In this document: positions 1-8,090 of the stretch, piece by piece | How the letters are laid out: each line of letters opens with the position of its first letter | Position numbering within the stretch: position 1 is the stretch's first letter | Assembly (NCBI RefSeq): GCF_001905505.1 | Contig: NZ_LIPG01000006.1 | Location: 496,001-560,000 of the forward strand | Source: Streptomyces sp. CB02058 | GTDB lineage: Bacteria; Actinomycetota; Actinomycetes; Streptomycetales; Streptomycetaceae | Length of the DNA stretch: 64,000 nt | Direction of reading: 5' to 3' | Program-made: the position numbers and the translations under genes | Notes under the pieces: generated by a model | What the model was told of the DNA's origin: nothing | Databases searched by the model: none | Seen by the model: the letters and a program-made list of their open reading frames with translations, nothing else

Positions 1-586
1 GTGGATCACCTCTCCCGAGGCCCGGGCCGACGTCCACCGGCTGCGCGCCGAGGCCGACGCCGTCGTGGTCGGTTCCGGCACCGCCCGCGCCGACGACCCC
101 CAGCTGGGCGTACGCGGCATCGAAGGCGCCACCCAGCCGCTCAGGGTGGTCGTCGACACCGCCGCCACCGCCGTCCGCCCCGGAGCCCGGGTCCTCGACC
201 CGACCGCGCCCACCCTGGTCGCGGTCGCCGAGGACGCCGACGCCGGCCACCTCCCCGATGACGCCGTGCTGCGTCTGCCGCGCTCCTCCACCGGCCCCGG
301 CCTGGACATCGGCGCCCTGCTCGCCGCGCTCCACGCCAGGGGAATCCGTTCCGTACTCCTCGAAGGCGGGCCCGTCCTGGCCGGCGCCTTCGTCGCCGCG
401 GGAGCGGTCGACACCGTCGTCGGCTATCTCGCTCCGGTCCTCCTCGGCGCGGGCCCCGCGGCCCTCGCCGACGCCGGAATCTCCACCATCTCCCAGGCGT
501 TGCGCCTCGATGTGACCGAGACCGTCCGAATCGGCCCCGATCTGCGCATCACCGCCGTCCCCGTTCCTGCTCGGAAGGGAAACTGA
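1..586 (+). CDS. ribD: RibD, C-terminal reductase part (5' end outside window)
   Basis: Bifunctional diaminohydroxyphosphoribosylaminopyrimidine deaminase / 5-amino-6-(5-phosphoribosylamino)uracil reductase of riboflavin synthesis. Only about the last 194 codons are present, read in the frame beginning at base 2; the zinc-deaminase half and start lie upstream. Visible family motifs are VGSGTARADDPQL near the left edge and LEGGPVLAGAFVAAGAVD later, both typical of the NADPH-binding reductase domain. It ends in TGA directly abutting the GTG of ribE, so the two are translationally linked. It is the first visible gene of a ribD-ribE-ribM-ribBA-ribH operon. Any FMN riboswitch would lie outside the window. 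Confidence 0.93.
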   Translation, partial: WITSPEARADVHRLRAEADAVVVGSGTARADDPQLGVRGIEGATQPLRVVVDTAATAVRPGARVLDPTAPTLVAVAEDADAGHLPDDAVLRLPRSSTGPGLDIGALLAALHARGIRSVLLEGGPVLAGAFVAAGAVDTVVGYLAPVLLGAGPAALADAGISTISQALRLDVTETVRIGPDLRITAVPVPARKGN

Positions 587-1207
587 GTGTTCACCGGAAT
601 TGTCGAAGAACTGGGTGAGGTCACCGCCGTCGAGAAGCTCGACGACGCCTCCCGCTTCCGACTGCGCGGCCCCGTCGTCACCGAGGGCGCCAAGCACGGC
701 GACTCCATCGCCGTCAACGGTGTCTGCCTGACCGTCGTGGACCTCGGGGATGACGAGTTCACCGCCGACGTCATGGCCGAGACCCTGGACCGCTCCAGCC
801 TCGGCGCGCTCGCGGCCGGCTCCCGGGTCAACCTGGAGCGCCCGATGGCGCTCGGCGGACGGCTCGGCGGGCACATCGTCCAGGGCCACGTCGACGGCAC
901 GGGCCACATCGTCGAGCGCAGGGTCTCCGAGAACTGGGAGATCGTGAAGATCTCCCTGCCCGAGGGCCTGACCCGCTACGTGGTGGAGAAGGGCTCGATC
1001 ACCGTCGACGGGGTGAGCCTGACCGTCGTCGAGGCGGGACCCGACTACTTCACCATCAGCCTCATCCCCACCACCCTCGCCCTGACCACGCTCGGCATCA
1101 AGGAGCCCGGCGACCAGGTCAACCTGGAGGTGGACGTCCTCGCGAAGTACGTCGAGCGGCTGCTCGGCACGAGCGCCGTCCCGCAGGCCGGGGGACCGGC
1201 CGCATGA
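587..1207 (+). CDS. ribE: riboflavin synthase, alpha chain
   Basis: Catalyses dismutation of two 6,7-dimethyl-8-ribityllumazine molecules to riboflavin. The 206-residue protein starts with the diagnostic MFTGIVEELG and shows the internal duplication of the family: GDSIAVNGVCLTV in the first half and GSITVDGVSLTVV in the second, with HIVQGHVDG between. Length fits the family (about 200-215). The GTG start immediately follows the ribD stop, and its last codons overlap the ribM start by 4 bases (ATGA). The symbol is ribC in some nomenclatures. Confidence 0.97.
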   Translation: MFTGIVEELGEVTAVEKLDDASRFRLRGPVVTEGAKHGDSIAVNGVCLTVVDLGDDEFTADVMAETLDRSSLGALAAGSRVNLERPMALGGRLGGHIVQGHVDGTGHIVERRVSENWEIVKISLPEGLTRYVVEKGSITVDGVSLTVVEAGPDYFTISLIPTTLALTTLGIKEPGDQVNLEVDVLAKYVERLLGTSAVPQAGGPAA

Positions 1208-1848
1208 GCGCCCTGGACTGGCTGAACTCGGAGGCTTTCACCGTCTTCGGGCAGCACATCATCTGGTCGGACATGCTCGGCAACACGATCGGCCTGATCG
1301 CCCTGGCCCTCGGCTGGCTCCGCTCCGTGTGGACCTGGCCGGCGCAGCTCCTGTCCGGCGTCGTCCTCGTCGCCGCCAACGTCTCCGTGCAGCAGGCGGG
1401 CAGCGTCGGCAAGCAGCTGATCGTCATCGCCGTCGCCGTCTGGGGCTGGCAGCAGTGGACCCGGGGCCGGCAGCAGGCCCAGGACGGCTCCATCGCCGTC
1501 CGCTTCGCCACCTGGCGCGAGCGCGGGTACCTGCTGGGCGGCGCGGTCGTCGGCACCCTCGCCGTCGGCGGCCTGTTCACCGCGTTCCCGTCGCTCTCCT
1601 GGAGCCCCTGGGCGGACGCCTACATCTTCGCCGGCACCCTCGTGGCGATGATCGCCCAGGCGCGCGGCATGGTCGAGTTCTGGTTCGCCTGGCTGCTCGT
1701 CGACCTCGTCGGCGTACCGCTCAACTTCCACAGCGGGCTCGCCTTCTCCGGTCTCATCTACGTCGTCTACGGCGCCCTCGTCCTGTGGGGCATGCGCGAC
1801 TGGTGGCTGCGCACGCGGACACCCGCTCTGAAAGGAGCCACGGCATGA
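1204..1848 (+). CDS. ribM: PnuC-family riboflavin transporter RibM
   Basis: A 214-residue integral membrane protein with about seven hydrophobic segments and the tryptophan-rich PnuC-family character (WGWQQWTRG near residue 80, VEFWFAWLLVDLVGVPL near residue 160). PnuC proteins move vitamins by facilitated diffusion. The member embedded in actinobacterial rib operons, RibM, was shown in Streptomyces davawensis to import riboflavin and roseoflavin. The position between ribE and ribBA, with 4-base overlaps on both sides, is the main argument for flavin rather than nicotinamide riboside as substrate. Confidence 0.88.
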   Translation: MSALDWLNSEAFTVFGQHIIWSDMLGNTIGLIALALGWLRSVWTWPAQLLSGVVLVAANVSVQQAGSVGKQLIVIAVAVWGWQQWTRGRQQAQDGSIAVRFATWRERGYLLGGAVVGTLAVGGLFTAFPSLSWSPWADAYIFAGTLVAMIAQARGMVEFWFAWLLVDLVGVPLNFHSGLAFSGLIYVVYGALVLWGMRDWWLRTRTPALKGATA

Positions 1849-3134
1849 CAGCCCAGCCCGTACGGCCGTACGACCACACCCATGAGGACCTCTCGCTCGA
1901 CCCCGTCGAGCAGGCGATCCGCGACATCGCCGCCGGACGGCCCGTCGTGGTCGTCGACGACGAGGACCGGGAGAACGAGGGCGACCTCGTCATCGCCGCC
2001 GAGAAGGCGACCCCCGAGATCATCGCCTTCATGATGAGCGAGTGCCGCGGCCTGATCTGCGCCCCCATGGAGACCGACGAGCTCGAACGCCTCGAACTCC
2101 CGCAGATGGTCACCCACAACACCGAGTCGATGAAGACGGCGTTCACCGTCTCCGTCGACGCCTCCGCGGAACACGGGGTGACCACCGGCATCTCCGCCGC
2201 CGACCGCGCCACCACGCTGCGGATGCTGGCGGGCGGCGCGGCGGGCCCCGGCGACTTCGTACGCCCCGGCCACGTCTTCCCGCTCCGCGCCCGCTCCGGC
2301 GGCGTCCTCGTCCGCAACGGCCACACCGAGGCCGCCGTCGACCTGGCCAGGCTCGCCGGGCTGCGCCCCGCGGGCGCCATCGTCGAGATCGCGGGCGAGG
2401 ACGGGACGATGCTGCGGCTGCCCGAACTCGTCCCCTTCGCCCGCAAGCACGGCCTCACGATCATCTCCATCGAGGACCTGATCGCCTACCGCCGCAGCTC
2501 CGAGCCGACCGTGCGCCGTGAGGCCGAGGTGCGGCTGCCCACATCCTTCGGCCCGTTCACCGCGTACGGCTACCGCTCCACCGTCGACGGGGTCGAGCAC
2601 GTGGCGCTCGTCCACGGCGACATCGGCGACGGCCAGGACGTCCTCGTCCGGGTCCACTCCGAGTGCCTGACCGGCGACATCTTCCAGTCCCAGCGCTGCG
2701 ACTGCGGCCCCCAGCTGCACACCTCCATGGAGCGCGTCACGGCCGAGGGCCGCGGGGTCGTCGTCTATCTGCGCGGCCACGAGGGCCGGGGCATCGGGCT
2801 CCTGTCCAAGCTGCGCGCGTACGAACTCCAGGAGCGCGGCTCCGACACCCTGGACGCCAACCTCGAACTCGGGCTGCCCGCCGACGCCCGGGACTACGCG
2901 GCGGGCGCGCAGATACTGCGTGACCTCGGCGTGCACACCCTGCGCCTGATGACGAACAACCCGGACAAGACGGCCGCCCTCGTGCGGCACGGACTCGGGA
3001 TCACCGGGCGCGAGCCCATGCCGGTCCAGGCCGGTGAGCACAACCTGCGGTACCTGCGCACCAAGCGGGACCGCATGGGCCACGACCTGCCCTGGCTCGA
3101 CGCCACCGCCGCGTCGGCCTGCGGCAACCAGTAA
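1845..3134 (+). CDS. ribBA: bifunctional DHBP synthase / GTP cyclohydrolase II
   Basis: Supplies both riboflavin precursors: 3,4-dihydroxy-2-butanone 4-phosphate from ribulose 5-phosphate (N-terminal half) and the pyrimidine from GTP (C-terminal half). The 429-residue product has the acidic DDEDRENEGD metal/phosphate motif near residue 40, RPGHVFPLRA near 145, then the GTP cyclohydrolase zinc cysteines in SEC..GDIF..QRCDCGP (about residues 272-288) and HEGRGIGL near 310. The ATG at 1845 overlaps the ribM stop (ATGA). An upstream in-frame extension to 1329 is only open frame inside ribM and is not the start. Confidence 0.96.
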   Translation: MTAQPVRPYDHTHEDLSLDPVEQAIRDIAAGRPVVVVDDEDRENEGDLVIAAEKATPEIIAFMMSECRGLICAPMETDELERLELPQMVTHNTESMKTAFTVSVDASAEHGVTTGISAADRATTLRMLAGGAAGPGDFVRPGHVFPLRARSGGVLVRNGHTEAAVDLARLAGLRPAGAIVEIAGEDGTMLRLPELVPFARKHGLTIISIEDLIAYRRSSEPTVRREAEVRLPTSFGPFTAYGYRSTVDGVEHVALVHGDIGDGQDVLVRVHSECLTGDIFQSQRCDCGPQLHTSMERVTAEGRGVVVYLRGHEGRGIGLLSKLRAYELQERGSDTLDANLELGLPADARDYAAGAQILRDLGVHTLRLMTNNPDKTAALVRHGLGITGREPMPVQAGEHNLRYLRTKRDRMGHDLPWLDATAASACGNQ

Positions 3135-3159
3135 GCACCGACGAACACACAGGAGAGAC

Positions 3160-3645
3160 ATGAGCGGCAAGGGCGCACCCGAACTGTCCGTACGCAACTG
3201 CGGAGACCTGCGGGTGGCGGTGATCGCGGCCCAGTGGCACGAGAAGGTCATGGACGGGCTCGTCGACGGGGCACTGCGCGCCCTGCACGACCTGGGCATC
3301 GACGAGCCGACGCTCCTGCGCGTCCCCGGCAGCTTCGAGCTCCCGGTGGTCGCCAAGGTGCTCGCGGGCCGCGGCTACGACGCGATCGTCGCCCTCGGCG
3401 TGATCATCCGCGGCGGCACCCCCCACTTCGAGTACGTGTCCCAGGGCGTCACCAACGGCCTCACGCAGGTCACCGTCGACACCGGGGTCCCCGTCGGCTT
3501 CGGCGTCCTCACCTGTGACAACGAGGAGCAGGCCCTGGACCGGGCCGGACTCGAGGGCTCCAACGAGGACAAGGGGCACGAAGCGGTCACCGCGGCCGTC
3601 GCCACCGCGGCCACGTTGCGCACCGTCAGCGAACCCTGGCGCTGA
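3160..3645 (+). CDS. ribH: 6,7-dimethyl-8-ribityllumazine synthase
   Basis: Condenses the two RibBA/RibD products into the lumazine used by RibE; the family forms 60-subunit capsids or pentamers. The product is 161 residues with VAVIAAQWHEKVMDGLVDGA at the start, PGSFELP near residue 50, GVIIRGGTPHFEYV near 83 (the catalytic His region) and GVLTCDNEEQALDRAG near 115. The start is chosen at ATG 3160 because AGGAGAGA lies just upstream; the longer frame from 3034 runs inside ribBA. It closes the rib operon, 25 bases behind ribBA. Confidence 0.96.
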   Translation: MSGKGAPELSVRNCGDLRVAVIAAQWHEKVMDGLVDGALRALHDLGIDEPTLLRVPGSFELPVVAKVLAGRGYDAIVALGVIIRGGTPHFEYVSQGVTNGLTQVTVDTGVPVGFGVLTCDNEEQALDRAGLEGSNEDKGHEAVTAAVATAATLRTVSEPWR

Positions 3646-3680
3646 GCAGTGCTCCGGGACCCCGTATTCTAAGGACCATC

Positions 3681-3953
3681 ATGGCGAACAAAACCTTCGA
3701 AGAGCTCTTCGCCGAGCTCCAGCTCAAGGCCGCCGACGGCGACCCCTCCACCTCCCGCACCGCCGAACTGGTGGAAAAGGGCGTGCATGCCATCGGCAAG
3801 AAGGTAGTCGAGGAGGCCGCCGAGGTCTGGATGGCCGCCGAATACGAGGGCAAGGAAGCCGCCGCCGAGGAGATCTCGCAGCTGCTGTACCACGTCCAGG
3901 TGATGATGGTCGCCCGCGGGATCTCCCTCGACGACGTCTACGCCCACCTCTGA
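3681..3953 (+). CDS. hisE: phosphoribosyl-ATP pyrophosphatase
   Basis: Second step of histidine synthesis, hydrolysing PR-ATP to PR-AMP. The 90-residue product matches the stand-alone HisE size and shows the MazG-like acidic/Arg pattern: FEELFAELQLKAADGDPSTS, then KKVVEEAAEVWMAAEYEG and EISQLLYHVQVMM. It is 35 bases from ribH. A TATTCT hexamer just before the AAGGAC ribosome site could be a -10, so it may have its own promoter as well as read-through from the rib operon. It sits 58 bases before hisG, the usual actinobacterial hisE-hisG pair. Confidence 0.95.
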   Translation: MANKTFEELFAELQLKAADGDPSTSRTAELVEKGVHAIGKKVVEEAAEVWMAAEYEGKEAAAEEISQLLYHVQVMMVARGISLDDVYAHL

Positions 3954-4011
3954 ACCACCCCCGCACGTCCCCTCCCCGAACCATCCCTCCGCACAAAGGA
4001 AACCCGACCTC

Positions 4012-4860
4012 ATGCTGCGCATCGCCGTCCCCAACAAGGGTTCACTCTCCGGGCCTGCGATGGCGATGCTCCATGAGGCCGGCTACCAGCAGCGCAAGGA
4101 GTCGAAGGAGCTCGTCCTCGTCGACCCGACGAACGAGGTCGAGTTCTTCTACCTGAGGCCGCGCGACATCGCGATCTACGTCAGCTCGGGCCGCCTCGAC
4201 ATCGGCATCACCGGCCGCGACCTGCTGCTGGACTCCGGCGCCGACGCCGAGGAGATCCTCCAGCTCGGCTTCGCGCGCTCCACCTTCCGCTACGCCACGA
4301 AGCCCGGCACGGCCGAGGGCCCCCAGGACTTCGACGGCATGACGATCGCCACGTCCTACGAGGGCATCGTCGGCGCGCACCTCGCCGAGGCCGGCGTCAA
4401 GGCCTCCGTCGTCCACCTCGACGGCGCGGTCGAGACCGCCATCGAGCTCGGTGTCGCCCAGGTCATCGCCGACGTCGTCGAGACCGGCACCAGCCTGCGC
4501 AACGCCGGACTCGAAGTCATCGGCGAACCGATCATGACCTCGGAAGCCGTCGTGATCCGCCGCAAGGGCGCCGACGCCGAGGATCCCAAGGTGCAGCAGT
4601 TCCTGCGCCGGCTGCAGGGCGTCCTGGTCGCCCGCACCTACGTGATGATGGACTACGACTGCCGCGTCGAGCACCTGGAGCGCGCCGTGGCACTCACCCC
4701 GGGCCTGGAGTCGCCGACGATCTCCCCGCTGCACCACGAGGGCTGGGTCGCCGTCCGCTCCATGGTCGCCTCCAAGGAGGCTCAGCGGATCATGGACGAC
4801 CTGTACGAGCTCGGCGCGCGCGCCATCCTCACCACGGCCATCCACGCCTGCCGCCTCTGA
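4012..4860 (+). CDS. hisG: ATP phosphoribosyltransferase (long form)
   Basis: First committed step of histidine synthesis: ATP plus PRPP to PR-ATP. At 282 residues it is the long, homohexameric HisG type with a C-terminal ACT-like regulatory domain that binds histidine, so no HisZ partner is needed. Visible motifs are MLRIAVPNKGSLSGPAM at the N-terminus, DIGITGRDLLLDSG near residue 65, and the PRPP loop IADVVETGTSLRNAGL near 155. An AAAGGAAA ribosome site precedes ATG 4012. Confidence 0.97.
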   Translation: MLRIAVPNKGSLSGPAMAMLHEAGYQQRKESKELVLVDPTNEVEFFYLRPRDIAIYVSSGRLDIGITGRDLLLDSGADAEEILQLGFARSTFRYATKPGTAEGPQDFDGMTIATSYEGIVGAHLAEAGVKASVVHLDGAVETAIELGVAQVIADVVETGTSLRNAGLEVIGEPIMTSEAVVIRRKGADAEDPKVQQFLRRLQGVLVARTYVMMDYDCRVEHLERAVALTPGLESPTISPLHHEGWVAVRSMVASKEAQRIMDDLYELGARAILTTAIHACRL

Positions 4861-4915
4861 CGGCAGCCACACACCCGAGCCGGACCACAGCACAACGAAG
4901 GACGACAGCGCCGCC

Positions 4916-5395
4916 ATGTCCGCCCCCGAGCCCCGGCCGACCGAACTCCCCGCCCTTCCGGCCACCTTCAGGCCCACGCTCACCCGAGTGGTCCTGCTGG
5001 CCGTGGGGGCGGCGATGTTCGTCGTCATCACCGCGGTCGCGATGATCCTGGAGAACCTCGGCCCGGGGGAGCGGACCAGTTTCGTCTTCGTCGCCCTGCT
5101 CTTCTTCGGGGTCCTCGCCCTGCTCAGCAGGCCCCGCGTCACCGCCGACGAGGCCGGGGTCACCGTCGTCAACATCACCCGTACCCGCCGACTGGCCTGG
5201 GCGGAGATCCTCCGCGTCAACCTGCGTGCGGGTGACCCCTGGGTCTTCCTCGACCTCAGCGACGGCACCAGCATGCCCGCGCTCGGCATCCAGCCCGGAA
5301 TCGCCAGGGAACGGGCCATTCGTGACGCCCGGACCCTGCGCGCCCTCGTCGAGTTCCACGGCAGCGGAGTGAACGAGGCCACGGAGAACGGCTGA
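4916..5395 (+). CDS. PH-domain membrane protein of unknown role
   Basis: A 159-residue protein with two predicted membrane helices (about residues 24-46 and 57-74, the second FVFVALLFFGVLALL) followed by a bacterial PH-like domain (RVTADEAGVTVVNITRTRRLAWAEI onward, in which hydrophobic and charged positions alternate). This two-helix plus PH layout is common in actinobacteria and is often found behind hisG. Start at ATG 4916 with GAAGGACG upstream. It follows hisG by 55 bases and could be co-transcribed. No enzymatic motif is seen and function is not known. Confidence 0.8.
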   Translation: MSAPEPRPTELPALPATFRPTLTRVVLLAVGAAMFVVITAVAMILENLGPGERTSFVFVALLFFGVLALLSRPRVTADEAGVTVVNITRTRRLAWAEILRVNLRAGDPWVFLDLSDGTSMPALGIQPGIARERAIRDARTLRALVEFHGSGVNEATENG

Positions 5396-5584
5396 GCCCT
5401 CTGCCCCGTACGGCCGGATCCCGATTATTCTGGTGTCCGGTGGCGCACCGGGTGCGCCCCGCCCCGCACCGGAAGGCCCCCGAGGCCCGCGGGGCACTTT
5501 CCTGCGACCCAAGGAGTGACTCCCTCCAGCAATGGACGGATCGTCCGGTAGTACCTGCGCCGCCCTCTCCCCGGAGGCGGCGGC

Positions 5585-6952
5585 ATGACCACCCCCCTGT
5601 TGCTGCTCCTCGCGGCATTCCTTCTCATCCTCGCCAACGGATTCTTCGTGGCGGCCGAATTCGGGCTCGTCACCGTGGAACGGCCGGACGCCGAACGCGC
5701 CGCCGCCGAAGGCGACCGCCGGGCCCGCACCGTCGTCGCGGCCCTGCGCGAACTCTCCTTCCAGCTCTCCGGCACCCAGCTGGGCATCACCATCACCTCG
5801 CTGGTCGTCGGCATGCTCGCCGAACCGGCGCTCGCACAGCTGCTGGCCGGCCCGCTCACCGCCACCGGACTGCCCCAAGGGGCCGTTCCCGGTGTGAGCG
5901 TGGTCACCGGCATGCTCTTCGCGTCCGCCGTCCAGATGGTCATCGGCGAACTGGTGCCCAAGAACTGGGCGGTCTCCCGGCCGCTCCAGGTCGCCCGCTT
6001 CGTCGCCGGACCCCAGCACCGCTTCTCCACGCTCCTGCGCCCGGTGATCACCGCGCTGAACACCGTCGCCAACCGGCTGGTGCGGCTGCTGGGCGTCGAA
6101 CCCACCGACGAACTGGCCTCCGCCCGCACCCCCGGCGAGCTGGTCTCGCTGGCCCGGCACTCCGCCGAGGCGGGCACCCTGGAACAGGACACCGCCGATC
6201 TCTTCGTGCGGACCCTCTCCCTCGCCGGCCTCACCGCGCAGCACGTGATGACCCCGAGGGTGAAGGTCAGCGCCCTGCAGTCCTCCGCGACCGCGGCGGA
6301 CGTCCTCAACCTCACCCGGGCCACCGGCCTGTCCCGGTTCCCCGTCTACCGGGAGCGCATCGACGAGGTGGTCGGCATGGTCCACCTCAAGAACGCCCTG
6401 GCCGTCCCCGCCGAGGACCGGCTGCGCACCCCGGTGAGCCTGATCGCCGTGGCGCCGCTCCTGGTGCCGGAGACCCTTCCGGTCGAACAGCTGCTCACGC
6501 GGCTGCGGAGCGAGCAGCCGATAGCCGTGGTCGTCGACGAGTACGGCGGCACCGCCGGTGTCGTCACCCTCGAGGACATCATCGAGGAGCTCGTCGGCGA
6601 GGTCCGCGACGAGCACGACGCCGAGGGCGCCGACCGTCCCGAGATGGCCCCCGTCGTCGCCGACGACGGCCGCTCCGGATGGGACGTGGAAGGCAGCACC
6701 CGGGTGCTCACCCTGCGCCGGATAGGCCTCGACGTCCCCGAAGGGCCGTACGAGACCGTGGCGGGCCTGGTCGCCGATCTGCTGGGACGCATCCCCGCAC
6801 CCGGTGACCGCGCCGAACTGCCCGGCTGGCGGATCTCCGTCCGGCAGGTCGGCCACTACCGCGCGGAGCGCGTCCGCTTCGTCCGTCTGACGGACATGAC
6901 GCAGGCCCCCGCGGAGCGCCTCTCCCAGGACCAGCTGGAGGCCGTGCGATGA
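5585..6952 (+). CDS. CNNM/CorC-type hemolysin-family membrane protein (long form)
   Basis: A 455-residue member of the HlyC/CorC (TlyC, CNNM) family. Order: DUF21 membrane domain with about four helices (residues 1-190; ANGFFVAAEFGLV near 15, MVIGELVPKNWAVSRP near 118), tandem CBS domains (about 215-340; DEYGGTAGVVTLEDIIEELVGE is the end of CBS2), and a C-terminal CorC_HlyC domain (about 355-435). Relatives act in Mg2+/Co2+ efflux or membrane-damage tolerance. ATG 5585 has GGAGG upstream. It overlaps the next gene by 4 bases, so the two are probably partners in one membrane complex. Confidence 0.9.
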   Translation: MTTPLLLLLAAFLLILANGFFVAAEFGLVTVERPDAERAAAEGDRRARTVVAALRELSFQLSGTQLGITITSLVVGMLAEPALAQLLAGPLTATGLPQGAVPGVSVVTGMLFASAVQMVIGELVPKNWAVSRPLQVARFVAGPQHRFSTLLRPVITALNTVANRLVRLLGVEPTDELASARTPGELVSLARHSAEAGTLEQDTADLFVRTLSLAGLTAQHVMTPRVKVSALQSSATAADVLNLTRATGLSRFPVYRERIDEVVGMVHLKNALAVPAEDRLRTPVSLIAVAPLLVPETLPVEQLLTRLRSEQPIAVVVDEYGGTAGVVTLEDIIEELVGEVRDEHDAEGADRPEMAPVVADDGRSGWDVEGSTRVLTLRRIGLDVPEGPYETVAGLVADLLGRIPAPGDRAELPGWRISVRQVGHYRAERVRFVRLTDMTQAPAERLSQDQLEAVR

Positions 6953-8034
6953 GCCTCGTACAGCTGATGTTCGCCGGCCTCCTCGTGCTGGCGAACGGCT
7001 TCTTCGTCGGAGCGGAGTTCGCGCTCGTCTCCGTACGCCGCAGCCAGGTCGAACCGCTCGCCGCTGCCGGGTCGAGCCGGGCCAGACAGGTCCTGTACGG
7101 CCTGGAGAACCTGCCGCAGATGATGGCCGCCGCACAGTTCGGCATCACCGTCTGCTCCCTCACGCTCGGCGCCGTCGCCGAGCCGACCGTCGCCCATCTC
7201 CTGGAACCCGTCTTCCACGCGGCACACGTGCCCGAGGGGCTCGTCCACCCGCTGGGCTTCGCGGTCGCCCTGGCCTCCGTGGTCTTCCTCCACCTCGTCA
7301 TCGGCGAGATGGTCCCGAAGAACCTGGCCATGGCCGCCCCGGAGAGGACCGCCATGTGGCTCAGCCCCGGCCTGGTCGGCTTCGCCCGGCTCTGCCGGCC
7401 GGTCACCTCGGCACTCGGGGCCTGCGCCCGGCTCGTGCTCCGGCTCTTCAAGGTCGAGCCGAAGGACGAGGTCGAGGCCGTCTTCACCAGTGAACAGCTG
7501 AACCGTCTGGTGGAGGACTCCGGAATGGCGGGCCTGCTGGAACCCGAGGCGCAGGAGCGCCTCGGGGACGCCCTCGAACTGGGCAGCAGGCCCGTGACCG
7601 ATGTGCTGCTCGACCGGGCCTCCCTGGTGACGGTGGACCCCTCCGTCACACCGCGCCGCGTCGAGGAGCTGACCGTACGGACCGGCTACTCGCGCTTCCC
7701 GGTCTGCGCGGAGGGCGGCGGCCCCTTCATGGGCTATCTGCACGTGAAGGACGTCCTGGAGCTGGAGGACGGCGACCGTGCCGTTCCCCAGCAGATCTGG
7801 CGGCCGATGTCGACCGTACGGGCGGAACTCCCGCTGGACGACGCCCTGACGGTGATGCGCCGCGCGGCCACGCATCTCGCCCAGGTCGCCGACGCCTCGG
7901 GCAGGGTGCTGGGGCTCGTCGCCATGGAGGACGTCCTGGAGATGCTCGTGGGCGAGGTCCGCGACCCCGCCCACCGCGTCTCGGTGCCCCGCCGCACGGC
8001 GGAGGCGCCGAAGGCCATGGCGCCGCTGGTCTGA
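6949..8034 (+). CDS. CNNM/CorC-type membrane protein (short form)
   Basis: A 361-residue paralogue of the preceding gene: DUF21 membrane domain (ANGFFVGAEFALVSVRRSQ at the start, VIGEMVPKNLAMAAP near residue 120) and a CBS pair ending in LGLVAMEDVLEMLVGEV. It stops there and lacks the C-terminal CorC_HlyC domain of its partner. This is a recognised short architecture rather than a visible frameshift, as the frame is clean to the stop. The start overlaps the upstream stop (ATGA). The same long-then-short order recurs on the other strand at 30135-32488. Confidence 0.88.
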   Translation: MSLVQLMFAGLLVLANGFFVGAEFALVSVRRSQVEPLAAAGSSRARQVLYGLENLPQMMAAAQFGITVCSLTLGAVAEPTVAHLLEPVFHAAHVPEGLVHPLGFAVALASVVFLHLVIGEMVPKNLAMAAPERTAMWLSPGLVGFARLCRPVTSALGACARLVLRLFKVEPKDEVEAVFTSEQLNRLVEDSGMAGLLEPEAQERLGDALELGSRPVTDVLLDRASLVTVDPSVTPRRVEELTVRTGYSRFPVCAEGGGPFMGYLHVKDVLELEDGDRAVPQQIWRPMSTVRAELPLDDALTVMRRAATHLAQVADASGRVLGLVAMEDVLEMLVGEVRDPAHRVSVPRRTAEAPKAMAPLV

Positions 8035-8050
8035 TCCCGGCCGGTCCGGG

Positions 8051-8090
8051 CACCGCTGCCGCCGTACGGGACCGTACGGCGGCAGCGGTG
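8051..8090. terminator. bidirectional hairpin between convergent genes
   Basis: Bases 8051-8069 and 8072-8090 are perfect 19-bp inverted repeats (CACCGCTGCCGCCGTACGG and its complement) with only two bases between them, ending exactly at the stop codon of the minus-strand ATPase. It lies 16 bases beyond the plus-strand CNNM stop. This is the T-tract-free hairpin expected of an actinomycete bidirectional terminator. Confidence 0.85.

Noticed and set aside
1..60. FMN riboswitch for the rib operon
   Set aside because: The window begins inside ribD; any riboswitch is upstream.
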